Position numbers and translations under genes: made by a program. Shown piece after piece: positions 23,323 through 31,618 of a stretch of DNA of 31,789 nucleotides (the stretch's first letter is position 1; each line of letters opens with the position of its first letter). Source of the stretch: DATGUN01 sp035301285 (GTDB lineage: Bacteria > Bacillota > Bacilli > Bacillales > Amphibacillaceae). A model generated the notes under the pieces. The model ran no database searches. It saw only the letters and a list, made by a program, of their open reading frames with translations, and was not told the DNA's origin. The DNA is taken from assembly GCA_035301285.1 (NCBI GenBank), contig DATGUN010000045.1, positions 1 to 31,789 of the forward strand, in the 5' to 3' direction.

Positions 23323-25290
23323 TTAGATAATTGAACAAATTTCTACTTGTTCCGTATATGCAGCTTTTATCAATATAAGCTCTCCACACACTTGGTAGTC
23401 ACCAACCAGAAAACTGTCATTTCCACTGAGAGAGCATATGACGATATCGGTCCGTTTTTCTAGATTCATTTCGTACGCGACGACATCTATATCCTTTTTT
23501 TCTTCACCGTTAATATGATAAACCTGCTGTTTTGTAATCGTCACTCTATTTTTATCACCAGGAGGTATGATCATAAAAGGTGCAGCGAACGTTTGACGTT
23601 GTTTATATGTCACTTCAATGTGTGGATGTTTTGTCATTTTATTATAATGTCTGGATGTGCATCCTTCCCCTACCTCTATTTCATCCGGTACATTAAAAGG
23701 AAAGATGATCATGTTTTCACCATTTGTAAAATCTGTCATAAGTTTTACACTATCATTTTCGATGGGGGTGTTCTCTGGAAAATGAAAGTGTTGCGTATAA
23801 TCGTGTTTTCCTTCTGACATGAAACAATCGATGACTATATCATAAGCATCGGGAATATGTATTACTTTCCGAGTAACGTGCACCGGTGATGCAAGCCTCC
23901 AAAATCCTGTATGCCCTGCTTGCGCAAATTGATAGTGCTCTGTAAAGAGGGCTTTTTGGTCAATGGGCTCTGCGGCTTTTTTCCACTTCCAGGTCTCTTC
24001 ATATTCAGAGGCGTCATAACCATCGACCGTAACCGTGTTATGTCGATGTGAGCTTTTAAAATAGGCTCTTTCTTGACCTTCACAATAAGTATATCTTCCC
24101 CCATCAATCAATAATTCACGTCCACTGGCAAACATCTCGAGATGTAGATTATCATCATGTCCATGTCCTTTATTGACTTGTCCCATCGAACCGTGATCAA
24201 ATAATAGATAATGATCATCATGTTCCCAGCCAGTACGAAAAACAGTTATACCGGAGTCTTCCAAATGAATGCTTGTTTGGGTCGGGGAATGTTGTTTCAT
24301 TGTTTCATATATTCGCAAACCACTTTGCCCAAAATACCATAAAACATCAAACGGACAGTTTTCACTTGTCAGTTTGCGTAAGTCGGGTCGATTGAATAAT
24401 ACAGCCCCTATACCAAGGGTACTGCGAATATCGGTATCATCACTATCACCGAGCATCGGTTGATGTCCATTCGGTTTCATGATTTGATAATAAGCTGTTA
24501 ACATACGATTGGCGGCACAATCGATAAAGGATGGCACACTAGCATGGGATCGCCTGAAGGTTATGGAAATTTCCAATAACGAGTGAAGGACTTCATGATG
24601 GTACATGGGTGACTGTTCTTTTTGCATGCCATCACGATCAATTTGAAGTGTAATCATTTTTTCCAACCTGGCAATCGCCTTTTCTATCCAAAGGTCGGTT
24701 GTTTCGTCCTCAAGGAAAAAAGCTCCTTGTACAAGACCATTTGTTTCTAGAAACCCCCAATTGCTTTGGTAGTCAAATGGCGTAAAAGAAGCAGACAAAA
24801 AAGTAACGTGTTCATCTATTTGTTCTCTGAAAAACATATCATCTTCATGTGTCCAATTATTCGAGCGACAGATGCAACGGTATCCTTTCAACCAGTTGGT
24901 TAGACGAATGCCTGTATCTATTTTTCGCCACGTATATTTATGGATGGACGTCTCTCGATTCGCTTCCACCCACTCATGAAAAATACGCTTCCAATGCTTT
25001 ACATAGGTTTCATCACCTGAAACAGCATAAGCGATACCCAGTTCTGCCATGAAACGTTGTCTATTGATCATAAAAGCCCATTCAGGATCACCTTTATAGC
25101 AATAAGTCCAATCGATTTTCCCCGTGAATGTGATCGGATCATCACAATACTCCATATCCCATGGGTGTGTAAATACAAATTGATTTCTACAAGCTGCATT
25201 CGCCCGTTGTATCATCGGTTCGATCTCGTCACCCATTCTACTCCATATGTTTTCATCCAAACAAAGATGTTCGTTTTTCCGATTATCCAT
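23323..25290 (-). CDS. heparinase II/III family polysaccharide lyase, intracellular
   Basis: A 655-residue lyase of the heparinase II/III superfamily, with an N-terminal alpha-toroid (to about 350) and a C-terminal beta-sandwich. Catalytic-site motifs are QSNWGFLETNGL (Asn177 and Asn184), EQSPMYHHEVL (Tyr230, His231) and the metal-site segment GHGHDDNLHLEMFASGRELLIDGGRYTY from residue 375. There is no signal peptide, so it should act on imported oligosaccharides. The CAZy family cannot be told from sequence alone: PL12, PL15, PL21 and PL33 relatives act on heparan, alginate, hyaluronan or chondroitin. AAGGGAGG lies 8 bases before the ATG at 25290 but only 2 before the ATG at 25296, so I chose 25290. 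It is the last gene of the oxidoreductase operon, 31 bases after a TIM-barrel gene. Confidence 0.88.
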   Translation of the reverse strand: MDNRKNEHLCLDENIWSRMGDEIEPMIQRANAACRNQFVFTHPWDMEYCDDPITFTGKIDWTYCYKGDPEWAFMINRQRFMAELGIAYAVSGDETYVKHWKRIFHEWVEANRETSIHKYTWRKIDTGIRLTNWLKGYRCICRSNNWTHEDDMFFREQIDEHVTFLSASFTPFDYQSNWGFLETNGLVQGAFFLEDETTDLWIEKAIARLEKMITLQIDRDGMQKEQSPMYHHEVLHSLLEISITFRRSHASVPSFIDCAANRMLTAYYQIMKPNGHQPMLGDSDDTDIRSTLGIGAVLFNRPDLRKLTSENCPFDVLWYFGQSGLRIYETMKQHSPTQTSIHLEDSGITVFRTGWEHDDHYLLFDHGSMGQVNKGHGHDDNLHLEMFASGRELLIDGGRYTYCEGQERAYFKSSHRHNTVTVDGYDASEYEETWKWKKAAEPIDQKALFTEHYQFAQAGHTGFWRLASPVHVTRKVIHIPDAYDIVIDCFMSEGKHDYTQHFHFPENTPIENDSVKLMTDFTNGENMIIFPFNVPDEIEVGEGCTSRHYNKMTKHPHIEVTYKQRQTFAAPFMIIPPGDKNRVTITKQQVYHINGEEKKDIDVVAYEMNLEKRTDIVICSLSGNDSFLVGDYQVCGELILIKAAYTEQVEICSII

Positions 25291-25321
25291 TTTCATTGCC
25301 TCCCTTCTTCTGTTTATCTGA

Positions 25322-26074
25322 TTATTTTGCTACAATCTCCTTCATCACCCTTACATCCTCGTAAAACTGCTTGACATCATCATCTTTCACAAACTCCATC
25401 ATCAAGTAACGCGTTTGATCCCCATCAGGTTTCAAGGCTTGCAAATACTTTTTCCAATCTGAGATGCCATCTTCAAAGGGTTGTCTGTCGGTTCCATGCC
25501 AGTGAAACGCATGAACATGCGAAATCCAATCTTGTATCGCAGCGATATTTTCCAGACGCTTTTCTACCGGCAAACCAACAGCAGGCTGCCAATATGAATA
25601 GACGTTTTCACGATCGATCGCCTTCATCAGAGCTCCTGTACTCTCAGCCGTATCTGTCAATGTATTCCCATGATATTCAAGGTGGATAACCAATCCTTTA
25701 AGTTTAGCCAAATCGGCAATCCGTTTGGCATCTTCAACAACCAGTTTTCGGTATGTGTCATCCGCTTCCTGCGATCCTTTTTTACCCGCCCATACCCTGA
25801 TGCCGGATGCGCGGAGTTGATGCGCTGTTTCCAGAATATCTGTAAAAGCATAATCATTGGCTTCACCGAGGCGGTAATACGAGCCATAGGTGACCGTTTC
25901 CAAGCCGGCCGCTTCTGTCAGACGCCCTATTTCTTCGGCACGTTCTGAATTCGGGGGGACATGGACATCCCCTCCCCATTCAATGCCGCTGATACCTGCT
26001 TCCTTGGATACGTTCAATACTTCTTCAACAGACAAATCACGAAATGTCACGGAAACCAATCCAATTTTGAACAT
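25322..26074 (-). CDS. sugar phosphate isomerase/epimerase family TIM-barrel protein
   Basis: A 250-residue xylose-isomerase-like TIM barrel. Likely metal ligands are the Glu in VIHLEYHGNT, the His residues of HVHAFHWHG and the C-terminal MMEFVKDD. Such proteins isomerise, epimerise or cleave sugars and keto-sugars with a divalent metal; the substrate cannot be read off. GAGGTG precedes the ATG at 26074 by 6 bases, and the upstream in-frame ATGs are too close to it or lack one. It starts 13 bases after the dehydrogenase and is followed closely by the lyase. The pairing of Gfo/Idh/MocA oxidoreductases with TIM-barrel proteins of this kind is known from 3-keto-glycoside breakdown. Confidence 0.85.
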   Translation of the reverse strand: MFKIGLVSVTFRDLSVEEVLNVSKEAGISGIEWGGDVHVPPNSERAEEIGRLTEAAGLETVTYGSYYRLGEANDYAFTDILETAHQLRASGIRVWAGKKGSQEADDTYRKLVVEDAKRIADLAKLKGLVIHLEYHGNTLTDTAESTGALMKAIDRENVYSYWQPAVGLPVEKRLENIAAIQDWISHVHAFHWHGTDRQPFEDGISDWKKYLQALKPDGDQTRYLMMEFVKDDDVKQFYEDVRVMKEIVAK

Positions 26075-26087
26075 TGTCATCACCTCA

Positions 26088-27092
26088 TTAATTTTCTGGC
26101 ATTGTAGCAAATTGCTGTTCTGTAACCTGCCACTTTAAATCCTCACCTTGCATATAACGTCTGAATTCATCCAGCATATACGTCCCGAGTCGGGCACATT
26201 CTTTGCCTTCGCTCCCCGCGATATGCGGTGTCAAAATGACGTTCGGCAATGTATACAACAAGGAGTCTGCCGCGGGCGGTTCTGGATAAACGACATCTAA
26301 AATAGCTGTGAGATCTTCCCGCTCTTTCAGAACATCCAACATTTCCACTTCCCGAACAATCTCGCCTCTTGCTGTATTGATGAAACTGGCATTCTCTTTC
26401 ATAGATTGAAAGTGCGAAGCTGTAATCATTCCTTTAGTTTCTTGCAAAAGAGGGGCATGCAATGAAACAACATCAGCGTTTTTGAAAATTTCCTCAACAG
26501 ACGTTAATGTCACACCCAGTTCTTTCGCGTCCTCCTCAGTGACAAACGGGTCATATGCCAGCACATCAACATCAAACAGCTTCAACATCTCGGCTACCTT
26601 CCTACCGATGGTGCTCAATGAAATGAGGCCGACTGTACTGCCAAATGCCCCTTGTACATGGTAATAAGGTTTACTGGGGTATTGTTTCGCTTGTCTGAGA
26701 TTCCGGACAAATCCCCATCCGTCTTTAAGCGCAAATAAAATTTGTGACAGCGTATATTCCACGACAGGCACCGCATTGGCTTTTCCGGCAGCTGTAATGG
26801 TCAATCCACGCTCCCAAACCGCATCCGTCACCAATGGTTTGACGGTTCCGGCCCCATAGAAAAAAGCCTTCAGATTGGGGGCTGCTTCGAGAAAAGCTTC
26901 ATTCAATTTCGGACCACCCCAGCCGGAAAAAATGACCTCCGCATCCTTTAAAATAGATGGGTCGGCATCAACGTCGCCCTTCGTTAGTGGCGGCACATAG
27001 ATATCTGCCAGTTTGTCGATTTCCGTTCGGACTTCCAGCGGATATACCAAATCCACAAATGCCTTGTCCATAATGATCAGACCTTTTGTCAT
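26088..27092 (-). CDS. D-isomer-specific 2-hydroxyacid dehydrogenase
   Basis: A 334-residue NAD(P)-dependent dehydrogenase of the D-2-hydroxyacid family, reducing a 2-keto acid or oxidising the D-hydroxy acid. The catalytic triad is present: Arg242 in NTARGEIV, Glu271 in VVYPEPP and His290 in LTPHIAGS. The substrate loop ANAVPVVEYTL is also typical. The dinucleotide loop is odd: VGLISLSTIGR has Ser158 and Ser160 where GxGxxG has its first two glycines. Asp181 after the second strand favours NAD. AGGAG lies 8 bases before the ATG at 27092, better than the one at 27122. With a probable glycerate kinase at the right edge, a hydroxypyruvate or tartronate-semialdehyde-like substrate is possible but unproven. 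Confidence 0.88.
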   Translation of the reverse strand: MTKGLIIMDKAFVDLVYPLEVRTEIDKLADIYVPPLTKGDVDADPSILKDAEVIFSGWGGPKLNEAFLEAAPNLKAFFYGAGTVKPLVTDAVWERGLTITAAGKANAVPVVEYTLSQILFALKDGWGFVRNLRQAKQYPSKPYYHVQGAFGSTVGLISLSTIGRKVAEMLKLFDVDVLAYDPFVTEEDAKELGVTLTSVEEIFKNADVVSLHAPLLQETKGMITASHFQSMKENASFINTARGEIVREVEMLDVLKEREDLTAILDVVYPEPPAADSLLYTLPNVILTPHIAGSEGKECARLGTYMLDEFRRYMQGEDLKWQVTEQQFATMPEN

Positions 27093-27167
27093 ACGTTCAT
27101 CTCCTGTTTCGAAATAAAACAATGAAGAATAGCACCTGAACAGTACTATCCCTCATCTGCTTTTAGC

Positions 27168-27992
27168 TTAGACATGCTTGGTGTAACGTTCTTTGATTTC
27201 CTTGAGGACATCATCGCCCGGACGGTCCCAGATGTCCTGGTTGATGATTTCCACCTCGATCGGCCCATTATAACCGGCCGCCTCGACCGCGTTCCGAATT
27301 CGACGGATCTGGATGACACCGTCACCCATCATGCCACGTCCTTTAAACATATCGGGAAGCGGAACAATCCAGTCGGAAACGTGAAATCCGAGGATGTTCC
27401 CTTTTGCGCGTTCGATTTCTTGATAGAGGCATGGATCCCACCATACATGGTACACATCGACAACGACACCAACCTGGTCGGTATCCATTTTTTCCGATAT
27501 CGCATTCGCCTGCCCCAATGTCGAGACAACCGATCGATCGGCCGCAAACATAGGATGCAACGGTTCGATGCCTAGTTTAACACCGTGAGATTCGGCAAAT
27601 GGGATGAGTTTTTCAATCCCTTCTTCGACCCACTTCCGGGCCGTGCCGATATCTTTGTCAGGCGCAGGTCCACAGACAAGAACAAGAACATCTGTACCAA
27701 GTTCAGCCGCTTCTTCAATCGCAGCTTTATTATCGTCCAGCCGTTTTTGCCGCTCACTTTCACTCTGTGCCGGGAACATGCCACCACGGCAAAGGCTTGA
27801 GACCTTCAAGCCGGCATCCTTTATGATACGCTTACTTTCCTGGAGCCCGATTTCATGGACCTTATGACGCCACGGGGAAATCCACGGAATGTCCGCCCGC
27901 ACACATCCGTCAACCGCTTCTTTCAAGCTCCATCTGTCGGTCGTGATTTGGTTGAGGCTCAGATTTTTGAGCAAGGGTGTTTGATCAACCAT
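27168..27992 (-). CDS. sugar phosphate isomerase/epimerase family TIM-barrel protein
   Basis: A 274-residue xylose-isomerase-like TIM barrel, a different branch from the protein at 25322-26074. The expected metal ligands appear in order: KLGIEPLHPMF (Glu), VVDVYHVWWDP (Asp, His), GFHVSDWIVP (His) and PIEVEIINQDIW (Glu). The loop MFKGRGMMGDGVIQ is typical of the IolE/hydroxypyruvate-isomerase-like group. The start at 27992 has GGAAGGGAAGG in front; the open frame continues to 28136 but overlaps the DUF993 gene. It lies 19 bases after DUF993 and 75 before the dehydrogenase, in one operon. Exact reaction unknown. Confidence 0.87.
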   Translation of the reverse strand: MVDQTPLLKNLSLNQITTDRWSLKEAVDGCVRADIPWISPWRHKVHEIGLQESKRIIKDAGLKVSSLCRGGMFPAQSESERQKRLDDNKAAIEEAAELGTDVLVLVCGPAPDKDIGTARKWVEEGIEKLIPFAESHGVKLGIEPLHPMFAADRSVVSTLGQANAISEKMDTDQVGVVVDVYHVWWDPCLYQEIERAKGNILGFHVSDWIVPLPDMFKGRGMMGDGVIQIRRIRNAVEAAGYNGPIEVEIINQDIWDRPGDDVLKEIKERYTKHV

Positions 27993-28011
27993 GTCTTCAT
28001 CCTTCCCTTCC

Positions 28012-29178
28012 TTAGTTGATTCCTGCTTGGGCAAGCACACGTTGCATCCGTTTTTTCGCCATTTCTTGATCGACCAGGAGCCCTGCTTCATCCGCAAGCA
28101 CGAACAATTCCGATAAATGAATGATTGAACGGGCACTTTCCGCCCCGCCGATCATCCGGAAATGTGACTGGTGACCATTCAGATAAGCCATGAAAACAAC
28201 ACCGGTTTTATAGGCGTAAGTCGGCGTCTGGAAAATATGCCTTGCCAGTGGAACCGTTTTTTCAAACGCAGCCTGGTATGTTTCCATATCATTTTTGTCC
28301 AATGCCTGGAGCGCTGCTGATGCGGCAGGTGCAATCGCATCGAATATTCCAAGAAGGGCATGACTGTACCCTTTTTCATCACCCGCAATCAAATCCGGAT
28401 AATTGAAATCATCCCCCGTGTACATTTTGACACCCTCCGGCAACAGACGGCGCATCTGGATTTCACGCGCATCATCCAATAATGAAATCTTGATGCCATC
28501 AATTTTATCCTTATGAGCGCGGATCACTCGAAGCACCACTTCCATAGCCTGATCAATATCCTCATGACCCCAGTAGCCTTTCAGATTCGGATCGAACATA
28601 TCGCCAAGCCAGTGGATAATGACCGGCTCTGAAACCTCATCTAATATCGTCGCGTACACATGTTCATAATCATCCGATGAAGACGCACACGCAGCAAGCG
28701 CACGACTGGCCATCATAATGATCCGCCCGCCTTCACCTTCAACAAACGCACATTGCTCACGGTACGCCTCAATCACATCATCCAGGGTCGTTTTAGAATC
28801 TGGGACAAGGTGATCGGTGCCGGCTCCACACGCGATTTGGCCGCCAACTGTTTTTGCTTCTTTGAGCGAGCGGGCAATGAGCTCTTTCGCTTCTTCCCAG
28901 TTCAGCCCCATTCCGCGCTGTGATGTGTCCATCGCTTCCGCCACACCAAAGCCATGACGCCATAGATGATGACGGTATTTAAGTGTTGCGTCCCAATCGA
29001 TTTTACTGTTGTTCAACGGATCGGTATCTGCAAATGGATCGGCAACAACATGCGCTGCTGAATAGGCAATCCGTTTATCGAAATAAGGTTTATCCGGAAC
29101 CGGAAAATGTGCCGGTTCCTTTAATGTGTAGGTATACAGTTCGCCGCCTTTTTTGGGAAGTTTAATGTCATGAGCCAC
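28012..29178 (-). CDS. DUF993 family protein (dihydrodipicolinate synthase-like)
   Basis: A 388-residue protein of the DUF993 family, which belongs to the DHDPS/N-acetylneuraminate lyase fold of class I aldolases. Recognisable stretches are HGFGVAEAMDTSQRGMGLNW, QIACGAGTDHL, VIIHWLGDMFDP, DGIKISLLDD and GDDFNYPDLIAGDEKGYSHALLGIFDAIAP. The lysine in GIKIS is placed like the Schiff-base lysine of the superfamily. The function of DUF993 is not established; an aldolase or dehydratase step on a keto-sugar acid is a reasonable inference. The start is a GTG (29178), 2 bases after the oxidoreductase stop, with GGAGG 7 bases upstream inside the preceding gene, so translation is coupled. The longer frame to 29235 is a read-back into that gene. 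Confidence 0.85.
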   Translation of the reverse strand: MAHDIKLPKKGGELYTYTLKEPAHFPVPDKPYFDKRIAYSAAHVVADPFADTDPLNNSKIDWDATLKYRHHLWRHGFGVAEAMDTSQRGMGLNWEEAKELIARSLKEAKTVGGQIACGAGTDHLVPDSKTTLDDVIEAYREQCAFVEGEGGRIIMMASRALAACASSSDDYEHVYATILDEVSEPVIIHWLGDMFDPNLKGYWGHEDIDQAMEVVLRVIRAHKDKIDGIKISLLDDAREIQMRRLLPEGVKMYTGDDFNYPDLIAGDEKGYSHALLGIFDAIAPAASAALQALDKNDMETYQAAFEKTVPLARHIFQTPTYAYKTGVVFMAYLNGHQSHFRMIGGAESARSIIHLSELFVLADEAGLLVDQEMAKKRMQRVLAQAGIN

Positions 29179-29180
29179 GA

Positions 29181-30341
29181 TTATACCTCCTCCAAGACCA
29201 GCTCGGGGACATCCACCCATTTGCGTTCTCCCCACGATTTAAGGGCGAGATCGGAAAGCTGTGTTCCCTTCGCACCCTCGAGCAAGTCAAGTGTATACGG
29301 TTCATCAGCCACAACATGTTTCAAGAACATTTCCCATTGAACCTTGAACGCATTGTCAAATTCCTGGTTGGCTGGAACCTCCTCCCACTGTGATTGGAAA
29401 TCGAATGGGTTTGGAACATCTGGATTCCAGACCGGTTTCGGTGTATTGACACGGTGTTGCACTTTGCAATCACGAAGGCCCGCAACCGCACTGCCATTTT
29501 TTCCATCAACTTGGATCGTCAACAGATCTTCCCTGTCGACACGCACAACCCATGAGGAATTGGCTTGCACAATTACACCGTTTTCAAGTTCAAATGTCCC
29601 ATAGGCAGCATCATCTGCTGTCGCCTTATATGTATCACCATTTTCATCGATACGTTCCGGAATATGCGTAGCGCCAAGACAAGACAGCGACTTGATTTCA
29701 CCGAAAAGATGCTTGATGACATAACGCCAGTGGGCGAACATATCAACAATGATCCCGCCACCCTCTTCTTTTTTGTAGTTCCAGGACGGACGTTGACATG
29801 CCTGCCAGTCGCCTTCGAATACCCAGTAACCGAATTCCATACGGACCGAATAAATCTCGCCGAAGAATCCAGATTCGATCAATCGTCTTAACTTCAGCAA
29901 GCCGGGCAAAAACAATTTATCTTGTACAACTCCGTTTTTTACGCCTGCTTTCTTGGCGAGCTTGGCCAATTCAAGTGCTTCCTCAGTACTTTCCGCTGTC
30001 GGTTTCTCGCAGTAAATATGCTTGCCGGCCGCAATCGCCTTCCGGATGCTTGCAGCACGCCGGTTCGTCGTCTGTGCATCAAAATAGATTTCATTATAGT
30101 CATCCGCAAGGGCTTCATCCAAATCTGTTGTCCATTTGGAAATGCCATATTGCTCACCAAGCTCCTGCAGACGATTTTCCCTTCTTCCCACCAGGATTGG
30201 ATCGGGCATGATTTTCTCCCCGCTTGGCAGTTCAATGCCTCCTTCTTCCCTGATGGCAACAATCGATCGGATCAGATGTTGATTGGTCCCCATCCGTCCA
30301 GTTACTCCGTTCATGATGATTCCTACTTTGCGTAAAGACAT
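29181..30341 (-). CDS. Gfo/Idh/MocA family oxidoreductase
   Basis: A 386-residue NAD(P)-dependent sugar oxidoreductase and the first gene of the six-gene operon ending in the heparinase-like lyase. The N-terminal Rossmann domain opens KVGIIMNGVTGRMGTNQHLIRS. The family motif CEKPT has Lys113 and Pro114, and the catalytic motif GGGIIVDMFAHW has Asp200 and His204. Members oxidise a sugar hydroxyl, often at C3, or reduce a ketone. The segment QRPSWNYKKEEGGG is seen in members working with TIM-barrel partners. AGGAGG lies about 9-10 bases before the ATG. A cre-like box lies 48-62 bases upstream. The substrate is presumed to be derived from the uronate part of the polymer. Confidence 0.88.
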   Translation of the reverse strand: MSLRKVGIIMNGVTGRMGTNQHLIRSIVAIREEGGIELPSGEKIMPDPILVGRRENRLQELGEQYGISKWTTDLDEALADDYNEIYFDAQTTNRRAASIRKAIAAGKHIYCEKPTAESTEEALELAKLAKKAGVKNGVVQDKLFLPGLLKLRRLIESGFFGEIYSVRMEFGYWVFEGDWQACQRPSWNYKKEEGGGIIVDMFAHWRYVIKHLFGEIKSLSCLGATHIPERIDENGDTYKATADDAAYGTFELENGVIVQANSSWVVRVDREDLLTIQVDGKNGSAVAGLRDCKVQHRVNTPKPVWNPDVPNPFDFQSQWEEVPANQEFDNAFKVQWEMFLKHVVADEPYTLDLLEGAKGTQLSDLALKSWGERKWVDVPELVLEEV

Positions 30342-30677
30342 ATCTATGATCCTCCTATTATTTCGTTAACCCATATACTAATGCATCCTGAATGCGTTTT
30401 CTTATAATAAAAGGTAATAAATTATCACTTTCGGAAGTAATCATGATCGTGCAATATCGTTTTCGGCGAAAGGCCCCTTTATCCCCCACTGAATACGAAC
30501 TGAACGGTTTTATCGATTAGGGGATTATTGGCTGTTTCTTGCCCGCTTCCCCTGTTTTTCCAAACATGAAGTGACAAGGGGTCCAGCGTAAAAGCTGTAC
30601 ATACGGCACCATGACATTAGGCGTCATTCCCGGTCAATCTGCGCTCATTGACAAAGGAAAAATGACAGCGACGCCAC
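30342..30677 (-). other. gap between the AraC gene and the oxidoreductase operon
   Basis: No gene is seen in these 336 bases. The part near the oxidoreductase holds AT-rich promoter-like sequence (TTATTATAAG) directly before a cre-like box. No clear terminator for the AraC gene was found. Confidence 0.5.
30389..30403 (-). promoter_or_regulatory. candidate cre box before the oxidoreductase operon
   Basis: AAGAAAACGCATTCA on the minus strand fits WTGNAANCGNWNNCW with one mismatch, directly downstream of a TTATAA-like -10 sequence. It is the weakest of the cre-like boxes because the central CGCA departs from the more stringent consensus. Confidence 0.4.
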
Positions 30678-31502
30678 TCACTCCAGCGCATAGTTATATT
30701 TATGGGATGTCCGATATTTATTAGGGGATGTATGGGTGTACTTTTGAAACGTCCGGTAAAATGTCGACAACGATTCGAAACCAACCTCGAAGCAAATGGA
30801 GATAATATCCTTTTCACTTTCCAAGAGCATTTTTTTGGCTGTTTCCAAACGCACTTCTGTCAAGTACTGTAATGGGGTCTTATTATACTGTTCTTTGAAA
30901 ATCGTATTGACATGTCTGACACTGACCCCCAGTTTGGAAGAAATATCACCTGCATTCATGACGTTATAATAATTGGTATCAATGTATTTTTTCAGCCTGT
31001 CAGCCCTCAACGTATTTGCATCCGTTATATTGGCTTCTTTCAACGAATAACAAAGCAAATAAATGATCTGCAGAAGATAGACACGCAGCCCCATCCGATT
31101 GATGGAATCACCCAACGATTGCTGATACAACATTTTCCGGAGCAATTGCCTGATTTCCATCGCCTCGAATTGATTCACTTTGATCAGCTTCGACTGACTC
31201 AAATAGTCCTCCAACAATTTCCGGTGGATATCCGAATCCAGGATAGAGGCTTGAAATTCCAACACCAGAATGGCAAGCTTGCTGTGGGCTAAAATTGAAT
31301 GCTTGGAATACGGTCTGATAAACGCAACATAATCCGGGTTGAATGCATACCTTTTCCCATCGATCTGCACTTCACCTTCATCCTCAAGCACATACAAAAT
31401 TTGATAGGATTCATGAAAATGTTCATTGACCGTATCCCGTTCAGAGTGAATACTTTCATTCAGTTGTATTTTTTCACCGCTCAACGCTTCTTTGGACATC
31501 AT
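30678..31502 (-). CDS. AraC family transcriptional regulator with N-terminal cupin domain
   Basis: A regulator of about 274 residues. The N-terminal cupin (about 10-100: HFHESYQILYVLEDEGEVQIDG, YVAFIRPYSKHSI) would bind a sugar or sugar acid. The C-terminal AraC double helix-turn-helix (about 175-270) reads NAGDISSKLGVSVRHVNTIFKEQ and KDIISICFEVGFESLSTFYRTFQK, ending near TSPNKYR as usual. Two adjacent ATGs (31502 and 31499) follow GGGAGGG by 3-7 bases. The further upstream ATG at 31535 has no ribosome binding site. It lies between the probable glycerate kinase and the oxidoreductase operon in the same direction and is the natural candidate for activator of that operon. Confidence 0.88.
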   Translation of the reverse strand: MMSKEALSGEKIQLNESIHSERDTVNEHFHESYQILYVLEDEGEVQIDGKRYAFNPDYVAFIRPYSKHSILAHSKLAILVLEFQASILDSDIHRKLLEDYLSQSKLIKVNQFEAMEIRQLLRKMLYQQSLGDSINRMGLRVYLLQIIYLLCYSLKEANITDANTLRADRLKKYIDTNYYNVMNAGDISSKLGVSVRHVNTIFKEQYNKTPLQYLTEVRLETAKKMLLESEKDIISICFEVGFESLSTFYRTFQKYTHTSPNKYRTSHKYNYALE

Positions 31503-31618
31503 AGACCCTCCCGATATATGCGTTTTTTGACACAACTGCCCGTACTGTTTAAATTCAATCGTAAATCCGCAACATCCACACAGCTGCCTGTTTTTTATCT
31601 ATCTGATTGGGCCATATG

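Noticed and set aside
27993..28136. N-terminal extension of the TIM-barrel protein into the DUF993 gene
   Set aside because: Lies within the DUF993 coding sequence, with no family similarity and no ribosome binding site; start at 27992 is better.
28012..29235. Longer DUF993 reading frame overlapping the oxidoreductase gene
   Set aside because: The extra N-terminal residues read back through the preceding coding sequence; GTG at 29178 has an ideal ribosome binding site.
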